A DNA stretch of 64,000 bases, from positions 7,241,036 to 7,305,035 of the forward strand of contig OX335643.1 of assembly GCA_946894095.1 (NCBI GenBank). The letters are read 5' to 3'. Within the stretch, counting starts at the first letter, position 1; each line of letters opens with the position of its first letter. Below, piece after piece: positions 19,901 through 25,137 of the stretch. The translations under genes and the position numbers were made by a program. The notes under the pieces were generated by a model. It made no database searches and was not told the origin of the DNA. It worked only from the letters and a program-made list of their open reading frames with translations. This DNA is from Incurvaria masculella (taxonomy: Eukaryota > Arthropoda > Insecta > Lepidoptera > Incurvariidae).

Positions 19901-20419
19901 ACGCCGACTCAAAAAATAACAATAATTGTAACTACACAAATGGCAATATTTTTTTTTTCCTTTTTAGCGCATGTTAATTGATTTTGGAATACTATTTCTT
20001 TGAAGTCGGTTTTGTTTTGTTAAAAATTTTGTTTTTTGTTTATTTTATTCGTTTCTTCAGCGCGGAACGTAATCAAAACAGCTATTTTCCATGCATAAAA
20101 AAGATTCCGACGAATTGAGAACCTCCTCCTTTTTTTTGAAGTCGAATAAAAACGGCTATTGCCACGCGACTCTGGCTCTTACTTACTATGGCAACTTACT
20201 GGGTGTTGTTTTCGCCTCAAGCTGTCCCTTTTATTCTATTTTATTTTATCCATCCCCCTTTTACCCTGTAGGTTTAGAGTACAGTAACAGTAAGTATATT
20301 GATAATGAAACTTGCCATGAAGTGAAGAATGAAACTCACCAAAAGACGGATTTCGAAAATAAGTTGGCTGTCTCCTTCGGATTCTGCTTCCGCTCTATGT
20401 TAAAGTAACCGGGGTCCAT
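1755..20419 (-). CDS. ABCC: ABCC/MRP-type ABC transporter (MRP4 or lethal(2)03659-like), 5' half, exons 1-12
   Basis: This is the one host gene I can support. Exons on the minus strand are 20419-20340, 17648-17509, 15488-15386, 13794-13590, 9996-9765, 8824-8668, 8297-7947, 4323-4176, 3943-3782, 3527-3398, 3007-2772 and 1922 to about 1755. Exon lengths and split codons agree at all eleven junctions, giving one unbroken frame of about 704 residues. Residues ~90-395 form TMD1 (six predicted helices). Residues ~424-648 form NBD1: Walker A GTVGSGKT (483-490), Q-loop SQEPW (Gln 518), signature LSGGQ (573-577), Walker B YLLDD (Asp 597-598) and H-loop His 630. Family members export organic anions, conjugates and drugs across the plasma membrane using ATP. 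A full member has ~1300 residues, so TMD2 and NBD2 must lie left of base 1. Introns range from 232 bp to 3.6 kb and carry most of the transposons in this region. Confidence 0.92.
2220..2438 (-). mobile_element. SINE copy a (partial)
   Basis: A diverged copy, inside intron 11, of the tRNA-headed SINE best seen at 16119-16524. The shared body includes the GCATTCGTGACAAAATGCAC block (plus-strand spelling) and a degraded tRNA-like head near 2395-2438. The tail third is missing. Confidence 0.65.
2451..2469 (-). other. Intronic 19-base match to exon 11
   Basis: The plus-strand 19-mer GCCTGCTGGTACACGCAGC here is identical to 2944-2962 inside exon 11, and the wider match is about 27 of 31. In translation it repeats the CVYQQAD segment. 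It sits in intron 11, about 300 bp downstream (in gene sense) of its source exon. It is too short to be an exon. Confidence 0.6.
2772..3007 (-). CDS. ABCC exon 11 (residues 571-648; signature, Walker B, D- and H-loops)
   Basis: Acceptor TTTGCAG|GAATCT and donor GGCAAG|GTACTC. The motifs in order are ISLSGGQRARIALAR (signature), YLLDDPLAAVDA (Walker B plus D-loop; the residue after the second Asp is Pro, the usual degenerate catalytic position of ABCC NBD1) and VLVTHHVQY (H-loop). The degenerate site is family-typical and not a defect. Confidence 0.95.
3398..3527 (-). CDS. ABCC exon 10 (residues 527-569; NBD1 helical subdomain)
   Basis: Acceptor TGATTTCAG|GTAAGG and donor GAGAG|GTTTGT. It begins VRQNILFG, the standard ABCC motif after the Q-loop, and ends GDKTIVGER, which leads into the signature in exon 11 through the split codon G|GA. 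Confidence 0.94.
3782..3943 (-). CDS. ABCC exon 9 (residues 473-526; Walker A and Q-loop)
   Basis: Acceptor TGTTCCAG|ATAAAG and donor GCATCC|GTGAGT. Walker A reads GTVGSGKT, where ABCC proteins usually have GPVGSGKS. The Q-loop is ASQEPWLF. Both are intact and consistent with ATP binding at NBD1. Confidence 0.95.
4176..4323 (-). CDS. ABCC exon 8 (residues 424-472; start of NBD1)
   Basis: Acceptor CATCGCAG|GTTACA and donor AACTTAACA|GTAAGT. The peptide includes VVTIKDFTSYWKGNDDDEKR and ALDHINLT, i.e. the first NBD strand with the aromatic A-loop region (SYW) that stacks on ATP adenine. Ends in phase 0. Confidence 0.9.
4422..4861 (+). mobile_element. 5'-truncated LINE in intron 7, with target duplication
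   Basis: The remnant of a LINE ORF (4431-4769) encodes the C-terminal Cys/His finger region: CDVCGVPEDVYHVLAEC follows LRSGHIPLNKF. A 3' UTR with AATAAA-like AAATAAAG and a poly(A) run ending near 4861 follow. An imperfect 13-bp target duplication flanks it: AACCAACTAAGCT at 4409-4421 and AACTAACTAAGCT at 4862-4874 (12 of 13 match). It is opposite in strand to the host gene. The exact clade (I/R1/Jockey) cannot be fixed from the tail alone. Confidence 0.85.
4431..4769 (+). pseudogene. LINE ORF2 C-terminal fragment
   Basis: 112 residues, open but lacking all catalytic domains because the element is 5'-truncated. It shows a C-x2-C-x7-H-x4-C finger, as in the C-termini of many LINE ORF2 proteins. 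Not a functional gene. Confidence 0.8.
5128..5277 (+). repeat. Two-copy 69-bp tandem repeat
   Basis: The segment starting GAAAAATACAAGAAA at 5128 repeats at 5197 with about 90% identity (period 69, a multiple of three), so a small frame (5078-5320) stays open through it. No family is recognised. It lies in intron 7. Confidence 0.75.
5461..6002 (+). mobile_element. TTAA-flanked MITE, copy 1 (542 bp)
   Basis: The termini are inverted (GGTGGCCCAACCCG at the left, CGGGTTGGGCCACC at the right) and TTAA flanks both ends (5457-5460 and 6003-6006), the target specificity of piggyBac-type (also Kolobok) transposases. It has no coding capacity. It abuts copy 2 head to tail, sharing one TTAA. Other copies are at 27837-28354 (inverted), with a terminal fragment at 54081-54240. 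Confidence 0.9.
6281..7579 (-). mobile_element. Mariner-type transposon, 1299 bp, decayed
   Basis: The TIRs read CAAGGTGGGCCAAAAGAA at both ends (23 of 25 match over the first 25 bases), flanked by the TA duplication at 6279-6280 and 7580-7581. The length is typical of mariners. The encoded transposase (minus strand) is broken by frameshifts and at least one stop. The element sits in an intron of the ABCC gene, in the same orientation as that gene. Confidence 0.93.
6396..7500 (-). pseudogene. Mariner transposase pseudogene
   Basis: Pieces in order are an N-terminal helix-turn-helix region (7165-7497, then 6992-7387), the first catalytic Asp in SDEAHFHLSGYVNKQNYRFW (near 7000), the second in WFQQDGARAHTA (near 6730) and the third in SPDLSVPDFF (near 6605). 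Consecutive pieces lie in different frames, a TAG replaces the Trp before the third Asp, and a T-run slip follows. The motifs match a mariner family common in insects (HTH plus DDE_3). Not functional. Confidence 0.9.
7947..8297 (-). CDS. ABCC exon 7 (residues 307-422; TM5-TM6 and linker to NBD1)
   Basis: Acceptor CTATTCCAG|AAAGGA and donor AATGG|GTGAGT. It starts KEMNVIKKMSWLRA, has two hydrophobic helices (around TKVSIFLSVISYIYLG and VDFFPIAITFTL) and ends with VSVKRMQEFLLLPEVE, the conserved 'S-x-RI-x-FLLLEE' boundary between TMD1 and NBD1. At 351 bases it is the longest exon seen. Confidence 0.93.
8668..8824 (-). CDS. ABCC exon 6 (residues 255-305; TM4-TM5 cytosolic loop)
   Basis: Acceptor GTTCTTCAG|GGTACC and donor CGAGGAG|GTAAGC. 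The peptide contains RTDHRIRLMNEVIQSIEAIK followed by MYAWEAAF, one of the most conserved ABCC signatures (RTDxRI-MNEII-IK-YAWE). The split G|GG with exon 5 gives PLQGYLG. Confidence 0.95.
8825..9764 (-). other. ABCC intron 5, no element recognised
   Basis: 940 bp between exons 6 and 5. A plus-strand frame at 8938-9264 has no family resemblance. Two CCTAA units near 8926 are too few to be telomeric. Confidence 0.6.
9765..9996 (-). CDS. ABCC exon 5 (residues 177-253; TM3-TM4)
   Basis: Acceptor CCGTGACAG|CTGCTT and donor CTGCAGG|GTGGGT. The peptide includes GHVVNLLTTDAQRFD, matching the G-x-IVNLLSND-x-RFD motif of ABCC TMD1. Two helices follow, around LESVLIIYLMY and GVAFLLCFIPLQ. Longer frames on other phases here are shadows of this exon. 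Confidence 0.92.
11140..11181. repeat. Perfect 42-bp palindrome
   Basis: The arms are CAAGGCTATTCTCAAACCCAT (written in part) and its exact complement, meeting at CCCATATGGG with no spacer. It lies in the LINE thumb coding region and introduces a stop and frame break exactly where related elements read a continuous YGIQLWGT-type segment. Confidence 0.9.
11232..12460 (-). pseudogene. Jockey-type reverse transcriptase pseudogene (RT core)
   Basis: Two overlapping frames (12460-11981 and 12074-11232) together hold the RT palm and fingers. FADDVALLAS carries the catalytic aspartates. A frameshift lies near 12030. The C-terminal thumb continues at 11074-10850 in another frame, ending IRYDILDLDN, after a break at the palindrome at 11140-11181. 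Confidence 0.88.
12507..13320 (-). pseudogene. Jockey-type AP endonuclease remnant
   Basis: Frames at 13093-12797 and 12842-12507, with the upstream GGDWNAKH segment, form the C-terminal half of an APE-type endonuclease and the linker to RT. A TAG follows NAKHTY. The N-terminal endonuclease catalytic motifs are missing, consistent with 5' truncation near 13320. Confidence 0.8.
13590..13794 (-). CDS. ABCC exon 4 (residues 109-176; TM1-TM2)
   Basis: Acceptor ATTTTCCAG|ATTATC and donor AGAAAG|GTAATC. The peptide holds SLGRLVDFFSP (the classic 'LL-LI-YF' motif after TM1), a hydrophobic helix around FAGSLVGAMFINAAM, and VACCSLVYRK, the conserved IYRKxL motif at the TM2-TM3 cytosolic loop. Ends in phase 0. 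Confidence 0.92.
14005..14490. mobile_element. Small TIR element (MITE), ~486 bp, in intron 3
   Basis: The ends are CTGCATTCCGAAATG and CATTTCGGAATGCAG, perfect 15-bp inverted repeats. There is no coding capacity and no convincing target duplication, so the superfamily is unassigned. Confidence 0.7.
14766..14794. repeat. 12-bp perfect hairpin
   Basis: ATATCGGAGAGT and ACTCTCCGATAT are separated by five bases. It is in intron 3. It could be a transposon end-to-end remnant or an RNA hairpin; nothing around it favours either. Confidence 0.7.
14880..15010 (+). repeat. Interspersed repeat fragment shared with 62150-62290
   Basis: The block CTATTCAATGGTGTAAACCT and the following ~80 bases reappear on the opposite strand at 62200-62290. 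Family unknown. Confidence 0.55.
15386..15488 (-). CDS. ABCC exon 3 (residues 75-107)
   Basis: Acceptor TTTTCAG|CGAAAGG and donor CTAAG|GTGAGT. The peptide KGGNVYLLRAMIRIHGFKF matches the 'KPSLLRALxRxFG' linker leading into the first helix of TMD1. The split codons G|CG (Ala) and AG|A (Arg) connect cleanly with exons 2 and 4. Confidence 0.9.
16119..16524 (-). mobile_element. SINE copy b, near full length (reference copy)
   Basis: On the minus strand it has a tRNA-like head (B box GGGTTCAATACC near 16475, A box TAGCCTAGTAGC near 16505), then a ~300-bp body and an A-rich tail at 16119-16130. This is the most complete copy of the family found about fifteen times in the window. Located in intron 2 of the ABCC gene, in the gene's orientation. 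Confidence 0.8.
16546..16606. repeat. 60-bp repeat shared with 20570-20630
   Basis: AATGTGCACAATAATAATTG and its flanks recur with about 92% identity at 20570-20630, just upstream of the ABCC start codon. The two copies are in the same orientation. Function unknown. Confidence 0.7.
16792..16861. repeat. 16-bp perfect inverted repeat
   Basis: TCAAACACGTCACTTT at 16792-16807 pairs with AAAGTGACGTGTTTGA at 16846-16861. Each arm holds CACGTCA/TGACGTG (CRE-like core). Possibly the ends of a tiny element. Confidence 0.65.
17147..17459 (+). mobile_element. TCCG-rich interspersed element, copy 1
   Basis: It starts TTAGGGTTCCGTA, has a (TCCG)n run near 17205-17222, then AATTTTCACAGAG and GCTATAACAACAAATA, and ends GTGCGAGTCCGACTCGCACT-TGGCCGG. 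It ends about 50 bp from the exon 2 donor. The ends differ (not simple TIRs) and there is no coding. Nine or more related copies are in the window. Confidence 0.8.
17509..17648 (-). CDS. ABCC exon 2 (residues 28-73)
   Basis: The acceptor is GGCGCAG|GTACACG. The peptide has GELGISDVYRCTP and AMAAQWRREL, corresponding to the cytosolic N-terminal segment (L-x-L-x-DLY and W-x-x-EL) that precedes TMD1 in ABCC proteins. The donor GCCG|GTCGGT is weak (+3 is C), but it is the only GT giving phase 1, and exon 3 needs phase 1. The exon is very GC-rich compared with its introns. Transposons lie about 50 bp away on both sides. Confidence 0.88.
17693..18146. mobile_element. Small TIR element, ~454 bp, beside exon 2
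   Basis: Termini AGCCTGTGTCACACGCAGTG and its near complement CACTGTGTGTGACACAGGCT are inverted repeats of ~20 bp or more. A TTAA at the right edge suggests TTAA targeting, but the left edge reads TAAA. It begins 45 bp upstream of the exon 2 acceptor. Confidence 0.75.
18461..19794. repeat. 673-bp tandem duplication in ABCC intron 1
   Basis: 18461-19133 repeats at 19134-~19794 with only a handful of differences (about 99% identity). Each copy is itself built of degenerate 20-40-bp AT-rich units. On the minus strand (gene sense) units repeatedly begin GGTAAGT, GGTTAGT or GGTAAGC, resembling 5' splice sites and the sequence just after exon 1 (GGTGAGTTTCATTCTTCA). Confidence 0.88.
19803..20013 (+). 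mobile_element. AACCGACTTC-type short element
   Basis: Left end AACCAACTTCAAAAAAGGAG and right end TTTGAAGTCGGTTTTG are inverted. Related left ends are at 42487, 63632 and (complemented) 20110-20145 and 27320-27362. It is a common repeat type in moth and butterfly DNA to my knowledge; superfamily not assigned. Confidence 0.65.
20340..20419 (-). CDS. ABCC exon 1 (start codon, residues 1-26)
   Basis: ATG at 20419-20417 sits in the context CAACCATGG, a good insect start. The peptide includes ERKQNPKETANLFSKS, matching the conserved N-terminal NPxExAN-L-F block of ABCC4-type transporters. The donor is TTTTG|GTGAGT at 20340/20339. The final two bases TG join a G from exon 2 to make Trp 27, giving SVFWYTRPIF. 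An upstream 5' UTR or promoter is not resolved. Confidence 0.9.
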
Positions 20420-21256
20420 GGTTGCCAAATTTCTCAAAGACTATCCATAAAAAATCCACTACTCTTTAATTGACAACTTTATCCTTTTAATTTGACTATT
20501 AACAAGCACCAACTTTTACAATAAATTGTTAATTTCATTTGCTTTCCATTTTATGTAAAGTATGTTTAGTATCGAGACACTGTTCAATTAGATTCTAATG
20601 TGCACAATAATAATTGACATCGAATCGTTTTATTTAAGAAAGATTACTTAAGAAGCTTTATTTAACGGAAACATTTTCTTCATGGAGCAGCCTTATCTTC
20701 GATCCAAGCCGGCTCTGAAAAATAAAAAAAAACATAGTTGAAAAAATGCAACAGCTGCGTAAGGAAAATTACTATAAACATGAGTTTTTCCTTAGATAAT
20801 TAAGAAATATTTTTCTGAAGCTCTAAATTTTTTTCCAAAAAATGAAAACCATGCATATCGTATAATATTCACAACGTATAATGTTATACGTTGTGCATGA
20901 ATAAAGTTTAAAAATAAAATCAACTCTTTGCATCATGCAGAACGTATAATAGTCACAACGTATAATATTACTAACATGAATTCACAAAAAAAGAAAACCA
21001 TGCAGAACGTATAATATGCCAAGAAGCACTGCATAAAGCGCCCTAATAACGATACATTTAAGGCTGAAATTCCTACGAATCGATATTTGCTACAATTTCG
21101 AAAGGCCTCCTTACGCTAATTGAGACGGTCGAAACGTCACGTGCGAGTATACGCTTTAAAAGTATATTCATAAGGGCGCTTATCGTATGAAAAGTTTTTG
21201 GATTATATGATATGCATGGTTTTCTTTTTTTGTTAAATAAATATTATAATATTATA
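20420..21256 (-). promoter_or_regulatory. ABCC 5' flank (putative promoter/5' UTR region)
   Basis: 837 bp separate the ABCC start codon from the retrotransposon. It is AT-rich, with no clear TATA-Inr pair that I would defend. The outer part (20850-21010) belongs to an older repeat with ACGTATAAT motifs. The native transcription start is expected here or further upstream, beyond the insertion. Confidence 0.45.
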
Positions 21257-22165
21257 TGTGAAGGATCGTAGCTCAGGAGGACGGTGCTTCCAGGTTGCCT
21301 CGACGATCCGCCGGGTCTCGACGCTGACGGCGGTCACACGGGAAGAGATGCGGGGCGCGCGAAATAATAACAACTCTTTTCTTGCTCTACGGTACCGCAG
21401 GCGGTGCGCACCGGAGCGAGTCGCAGAGACGCCCACTCGAGACGGGCGAACGTAGTACCAGGGTCCTGAGCGGAGCGTACACTCACGCTAGAGCAACGGA
21501 CGAACAGCCAGTCGGTCCGGACGAAAGTCCGGCCACCGAGACCCTCTGGCTGCGTCAACGACACCGGCAGCGAGCAAGCTCAACAGTCCGGCACGTCCGT
21601 GCTCTATCGGAAGGCTGGCGGAGTGTACACTCGCGCTCTCCCAAAACCGAACCGAAGCTCAAGGTAGTGGTGCCAACTCTAGGTGAACCCTGGTAGGAGC
21701 TCTAACCCGAACTAACTATCTGGGCCGAAACGTGCGGTTTATCATCGCGCCAGAGCGACCGCCGGCGACGCGCCTTCCGCCCCTTGCGCTGGGCCGCCGG
21801 CCAATAGGATCGCTCCGTACAGCGCCCCCGCGCGTCTCGGCCCGAGTACCGTTATGCGTGACTCATGATAACGGTACTCTGCGATGACTCATACCATCGC
21901 TTTCCGTCTCGAGTGAACATCTCAGCTATCGCTCCAGTGAAACACGGTCTGTGGTATATTTTATTAAGTAAGACTAAAACTACGTAAATACAAGCTAGTT
22001 ACAAAGTAATTACAAATATCAATACAACTATCTTACAAGGCTAATAACATTAATAACTATCTATATTTAATATCCTATACTTATATTTTATTCTTTATAA
22101 ATCTTATTACAAACTTAATTAAATTATATTTACAAAACTATCCTATCCTATCGTCGTCCTGAACA
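21257..22165 (-). repeat. 3' LTR of the BEL/Pao element
   Basis: It contains the GAGTACCGTTAT/ATAACGGTACTC hairpin (21844-21879) whose loop holds TGACTCA (21859-21865), and a second TGACTCA within ATGACTCAT at 21885-21891. These match the AP-1/bZIP core, and resemble but do not fully match a CncC-Maf antioxidant element. This copy lies nearest the ABCC gene. Confidence 0.93.
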
Positions 22166-22700
22166 TTCTCCCGCCGTCGCTGCTCGCCACGACCTATTTC
22201 TGGCAGGACGATGATCCTCTTCGTTGGCTCCCTCGTCGCTCTGCTCCCCGCCAGACGGATGTCCATGATTCTGATGACGTCGTCTGGGCCCGGGTGCACG
22301 GCCTTGATCCGTCCTCGTTGCCAGGTGGTCTGTGGGAGATGCGGGTCTGTGACGATCACGACGTCGCCGACGTCTGGGAGCCCTCCGCTTCCTCGTGGCT
22401 CCCGCCGGTGCTGCTGCTGGGGGCGGCACTCCCGTACCCAGCGTCTCCAGAAGTCGATCGCCAGCCCCTGCGTCCGCCGCCAGAGTGCCTTCGCCTCGAT
22501 GTCGTCGGCGCTGAAGTTCCCCGGCGGCGACGTGCTGCTTGCTGCGCCCATCAGGATGCGGTCTGACGTCAGTGTGTCTTCTTCTTCTGGTACCACGGCG
22601 ACGATGTGGGTGGGCAGGCAACGGCTCATCCTGCTTTCTTCTTCGGCCGGCAGTGTCGTCAATGTCACTTCGTGCTCCTTCAGCGTCCTTGTTCAGCTTC
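22148..22700 (-). pseudogene. BEL/Pao integrase C-terminal remnant (DUF5641-like)
   Basis: The alternative minus frame ending at 22138 has LWRRTQGLAIDFWRRWVREC, then VGDVVIVTDPHLPQTTWQRG and VHPGPDDVIRIM, the conserved blocks of the domain that ends Pao integrases. It overlaps the end of the gag-protease frame in a different phase. The RT, RNase H and integrase catalytic regions that normally separate them are absent; the deletion junction lies near 22670-22710. Confidence 0.85.
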
Positions 22701-25114
22701 GGCTCCATGTCTTCACCGATGTGACTGCAGAAGCCCACAGCTGCGGCGGCAGAGTTCCGACAGCCATGCAGTACCCACCCAAGCTGGGTTAGCGACGCAA
22801 CAGGCTGGTCTCCACGTTCGCACCTCAATTTTCTGGACACGATGAGCTGCCAGTTATCTTGGCCGATTAGCAGTTTCGGCGTCGCGTCCGTGTAGGTCAG
22901 GACTGAGCTCAAGTTCGCGAGATGCTCGCAGTCTCTTATGCTCCCGCCGGTGATGCTCTGCGGCGGAAACTTGAGCTGCTTGATCGTCCTCGCACCTCTC
23001 AGCTCGTATCCTGCTGACGCATGCTTCCCACGGATTTGTAGGTCTACCCTGCGTGATGTTTCCATATTCACAGTGATGCCGCCGATTCCCAGTACTTGAA
23101 GTGGATCCGGAACGCCTTTCGCTCCGATCTTGCTCGCGACGGATTGATCGATCATCGTGACTGTCGACCCTTCGTCTAGCAAGGCGAAAGTGTTGATCTT
23201 GCCCTTCGGTCCGGTCAGCGTTACTGGTATAATCTTGAGCAGGGCACGAGAGGTTCGCCCCGCCGCAGTCACAGTGGTCGAAACGGTCTCTGTCTCTGTC
23301 TCTTTCTTCTGCCGGTCAGTGTGGAGCAGTCGATGGTGACTCTCCTGGCATTCACCCACGCCGCAAACTCGTGCGGTGCAACTCCAATGTCGGTGTCGGC
23401 TCTTCAGGCACCGAAAGCACGTTTTTGTGGTCTTGGCTAAGTCCCATCTATCGTCCACGTCTGCAGCCAGAAACTTGGGGCAGACGAGCAGGTGGTGCTC
23501 GCCCTCACACGTAGGACATTGCGGCTTTTGGGTATAGTCCGTTCCGAAAAACTTATGTGGTCGTTGCTCCGGCCGGTCCTTCTGTCGAGCGCCGGTGCTG
23601 CTCATTTCCGAAAAGTCGGGCTCAATGTAGTTCCCGCACTTATCTGCTTCCACGTTCAGGAAACCAGCGATTTTCTGCAGCTCCGGTCGCTCGTCCTTGT
23701 ACGCCGTTGCGTAATCATACCAACGGTACCGCAGCGTGGTTGTCAACTTTTCTAGCACGATGCGCACCAGATCCGGGTTGTGCAGGTGCTGCGGCTTGTT
23801 CAGCGCTCGGATGGTCGCCACGGCGCTGGATACTTGCCCGGCGAACACGCAGAGTTCCTTCGCCGTGTCTCGCAGTCGTGGCAGCCGCTTCAGTTTTTTG
23901 ACCTCGTTCAACACTAAAAACTGCGGTCGGCCGAATCTCCTTTCCAGCTCGGCGATGACGTCACTCGGGTCCGGCGTCGACAGCATCAGGCTCTGCGCTG
24001 CTTCCTTTGCCTTTCCTTCCAGGGCGTGCCGGATTCGTGCCACATTTTCGAGTCGCGAAAAGTGACACTCCGTTTCCTGGAAAGCTCTCTTGAATTGCAG
24101 CCAGTCCCCGGGCGCACCGCTGTAGTTCGGTAGCTGCTGGATGTACTTCGGTGCACACTTTCTCTGATTTTGAGCCAGAGCCGCGGCCAAGGTATCGATA
24201 CTGATGACACCTTGACCAATTTGAGTGTGGGCGGTTGGCTCTCGTGGTGTCGCACCCGCGACGTTCGGTCGTTCCGGTGATGGCGGTTCGCGCCTCACCG
24301 ACAGGTTCGGTTCGGGATGCAGGGCCGGTAGGCGCGGCAGTGGTGGCTGCGGCGGCGGCACATCCGAACTTGGTGGATGACGCGGGACCTCGGCGACAGA
24401 TGGCGCTGGCAGCGCCCGCAGAGTAGGCGCCGGCGATGTCACGCTCCGCTCCCGCCGGTACTCGTTCGGAGGCGGTGGGTGCGCAGCTCTGGCAACAGGT
24501 GGCGCTGGCGTCTGCCACAGGGACGGCTGCGGTGACGGCACGCTCCGCTCCCGCCGGTGTTCGCTCTGCGTACGAAGCCAGCTCGTCACGCGTTCGGCCT
24601 TGCCAGGGACGTCGTCCTCCTCGTCGCTGTCGGACTCTTCTTCCATGCGGGCTAGCTGAGTCTTAAGGAGTGCGATCTCAGCTAGCCGCAACTTTTCTTC
24701 GAGCGCCAGCTTTTTCTGCCTTTTCTTGGACGCCGACGATCGCACTGATCTCTCGATCGGCGGCGCCCTGGCAGCTGGCGCCATCTCGTGGACGGTAGAG
24801 GCATCGGTCGGAGCCTCCGTGGTTCCGTGCGTCCACGTGTGGGTCGTCTGTGTAGTCCGCGTTCCGGTGTCCGGCGATGTGTCTTGTTCCGACGCTGACG
24901 CGAGCGCGGGCGCGGCCCCGGGCGCAAGTACGGGCGCGGCCGCGGCGGCGGCGGGCACAGGTACAAGCGCGGGCGCGGCGGTGGGCGCGGCGGCGGCGGT
25001 GGGCGCGGACGTGGACGCGAGCGCGGGCTCGGTCGCGCCGGAGACCGGGACGGCCTCTTGCAGTCGCGTCGACGTAGCTCGCTCGCCGTTCTTCTGTGAC
25101 CGCGTCACGGGCAT
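22148..25114 (-). CDS. BEL/Pao gag-protease frame running into out-of-frame integrase remnant
   Basis: 988 codons from ATG at 25114. Residues 1-130 are Ala/Pro-rich, ~130-165 are charged and likely coiled-coil (LALEEKLRLAEIALLKTQLA), ~190-290 Pro-rich, and ~320-480 a Pao-type capsid region (DUF1759-like). Zinc knuckles C-x2-C-x4-H-x4-C (CPTCEGEHHLLVC) and CFRCLKSRHRHWSC follow. A retropepsin-like segment (DUF1758-like) has ALLDEGSTVTMID as the active-site loop. After about residue 850 the reading is Arg-rich and out of frame with the true integrase remnant, so the last ~130 residues look like junk created by the deletion. Confidence 0.88.
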   Translation of the reverse strand: MPVTRSQKNGERATSTRLQEAVPVSGATEPALASTSAPTAAAAPTAAPALVPVPAAAAAAPVLAPGAAPALASASEQDTSPDTGTRTTQTTHTWTHGTTEAPTDASTVHEMAPAARAPPIERSVRSSASKKRQKKLALEEKLRLAEIALLKTQLARMEEESDSDEEDDVPGKAERVTSWLRTQSEHRRERSVPSPQPSLWQTPAPPVARAAHPPPPNEYRRERSVTSPAPTLRALPAPSVAEVPRHPPSSDVPPPQPPLPRLPALHPEPNLSVRREPPSPERPNVAGATPREPTAHTQIGQGVISIDTLAAALAQNQRKCAPKYIQQLPNYSGAPGDWLQFKRAFQETECHFSRLENVARIRHALEGKAKEAAQSLMLSTPDPSDVIAELERRFGRPQFLVLNEVKKLKRLPRLRDTAKELCVFAGQVSSAVATIRALNKPQHLHNPDLVRIVLEKLTTTLRYRWYDYATAYKDERPELQKIAGFLNVEADKCGNYIEPDFSEMSSTGARQKDRPEQRPHKFFGTDYTQKPQCPTCEGEHHLLVCPKFLAADVDDRWDLAKTTKTCFRCLKSRHRHWSCTARVCGVGECQESHHRLLHTDRQKKETETETVSTTVTAAGRTSRALLKIIPVTLTGPKGKINTFALLDEGSTVTMIDQSVASKIGAKGVPDPLQVLGIGGITVNMETSRRVDLQIRGKHASAGYELRGARTIKQLKFPPQSITGGSIRDCEHLANLSSVLTYTDATPKLLIGQDNWQLIVSRKLRCERGDQPVASLTQLGWVLHGCRNSAAAAVGFCSHIGEDMEPKLNKDAEGARSDIDDTAGRRRKQDEPLPAHPHRRRGTRRRRHTDVRPHPDGRSKQHVAAGELQRRRHRGEGTLAADAGAGDRLLETLGTGVPPPAAAPAGATRKRRAPRRRRRRDRHRPASPTDHLATRTDQGRAPGPRRRHQNHGHPSGGEQSDEGANEEDHRPARNRSWRAATAGECSGRR

Positions 25115-25137
25115 CTTGATCCGGCTCGAAGGACCAA

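Noticed and set aside
20091..20408. A plus-strand gene over ABCC exon 1
   Set aside because: It lies antisense to exon 1 and within repeat debris, with no family resemblance.
21258..21696. Proteins encoded in the LTRs (65-104 codons, duplicated at 25139-25577)
   Set aside because: They are identical only because the LTRs are; no known domain, and they cross regulatory LTR sequence.
22211..24966. Many GC-rich frames on both strands within the BEL/Pao element
   Set aside because: Shadows of the gag-protease frame, caused by high GC at codon third positions.
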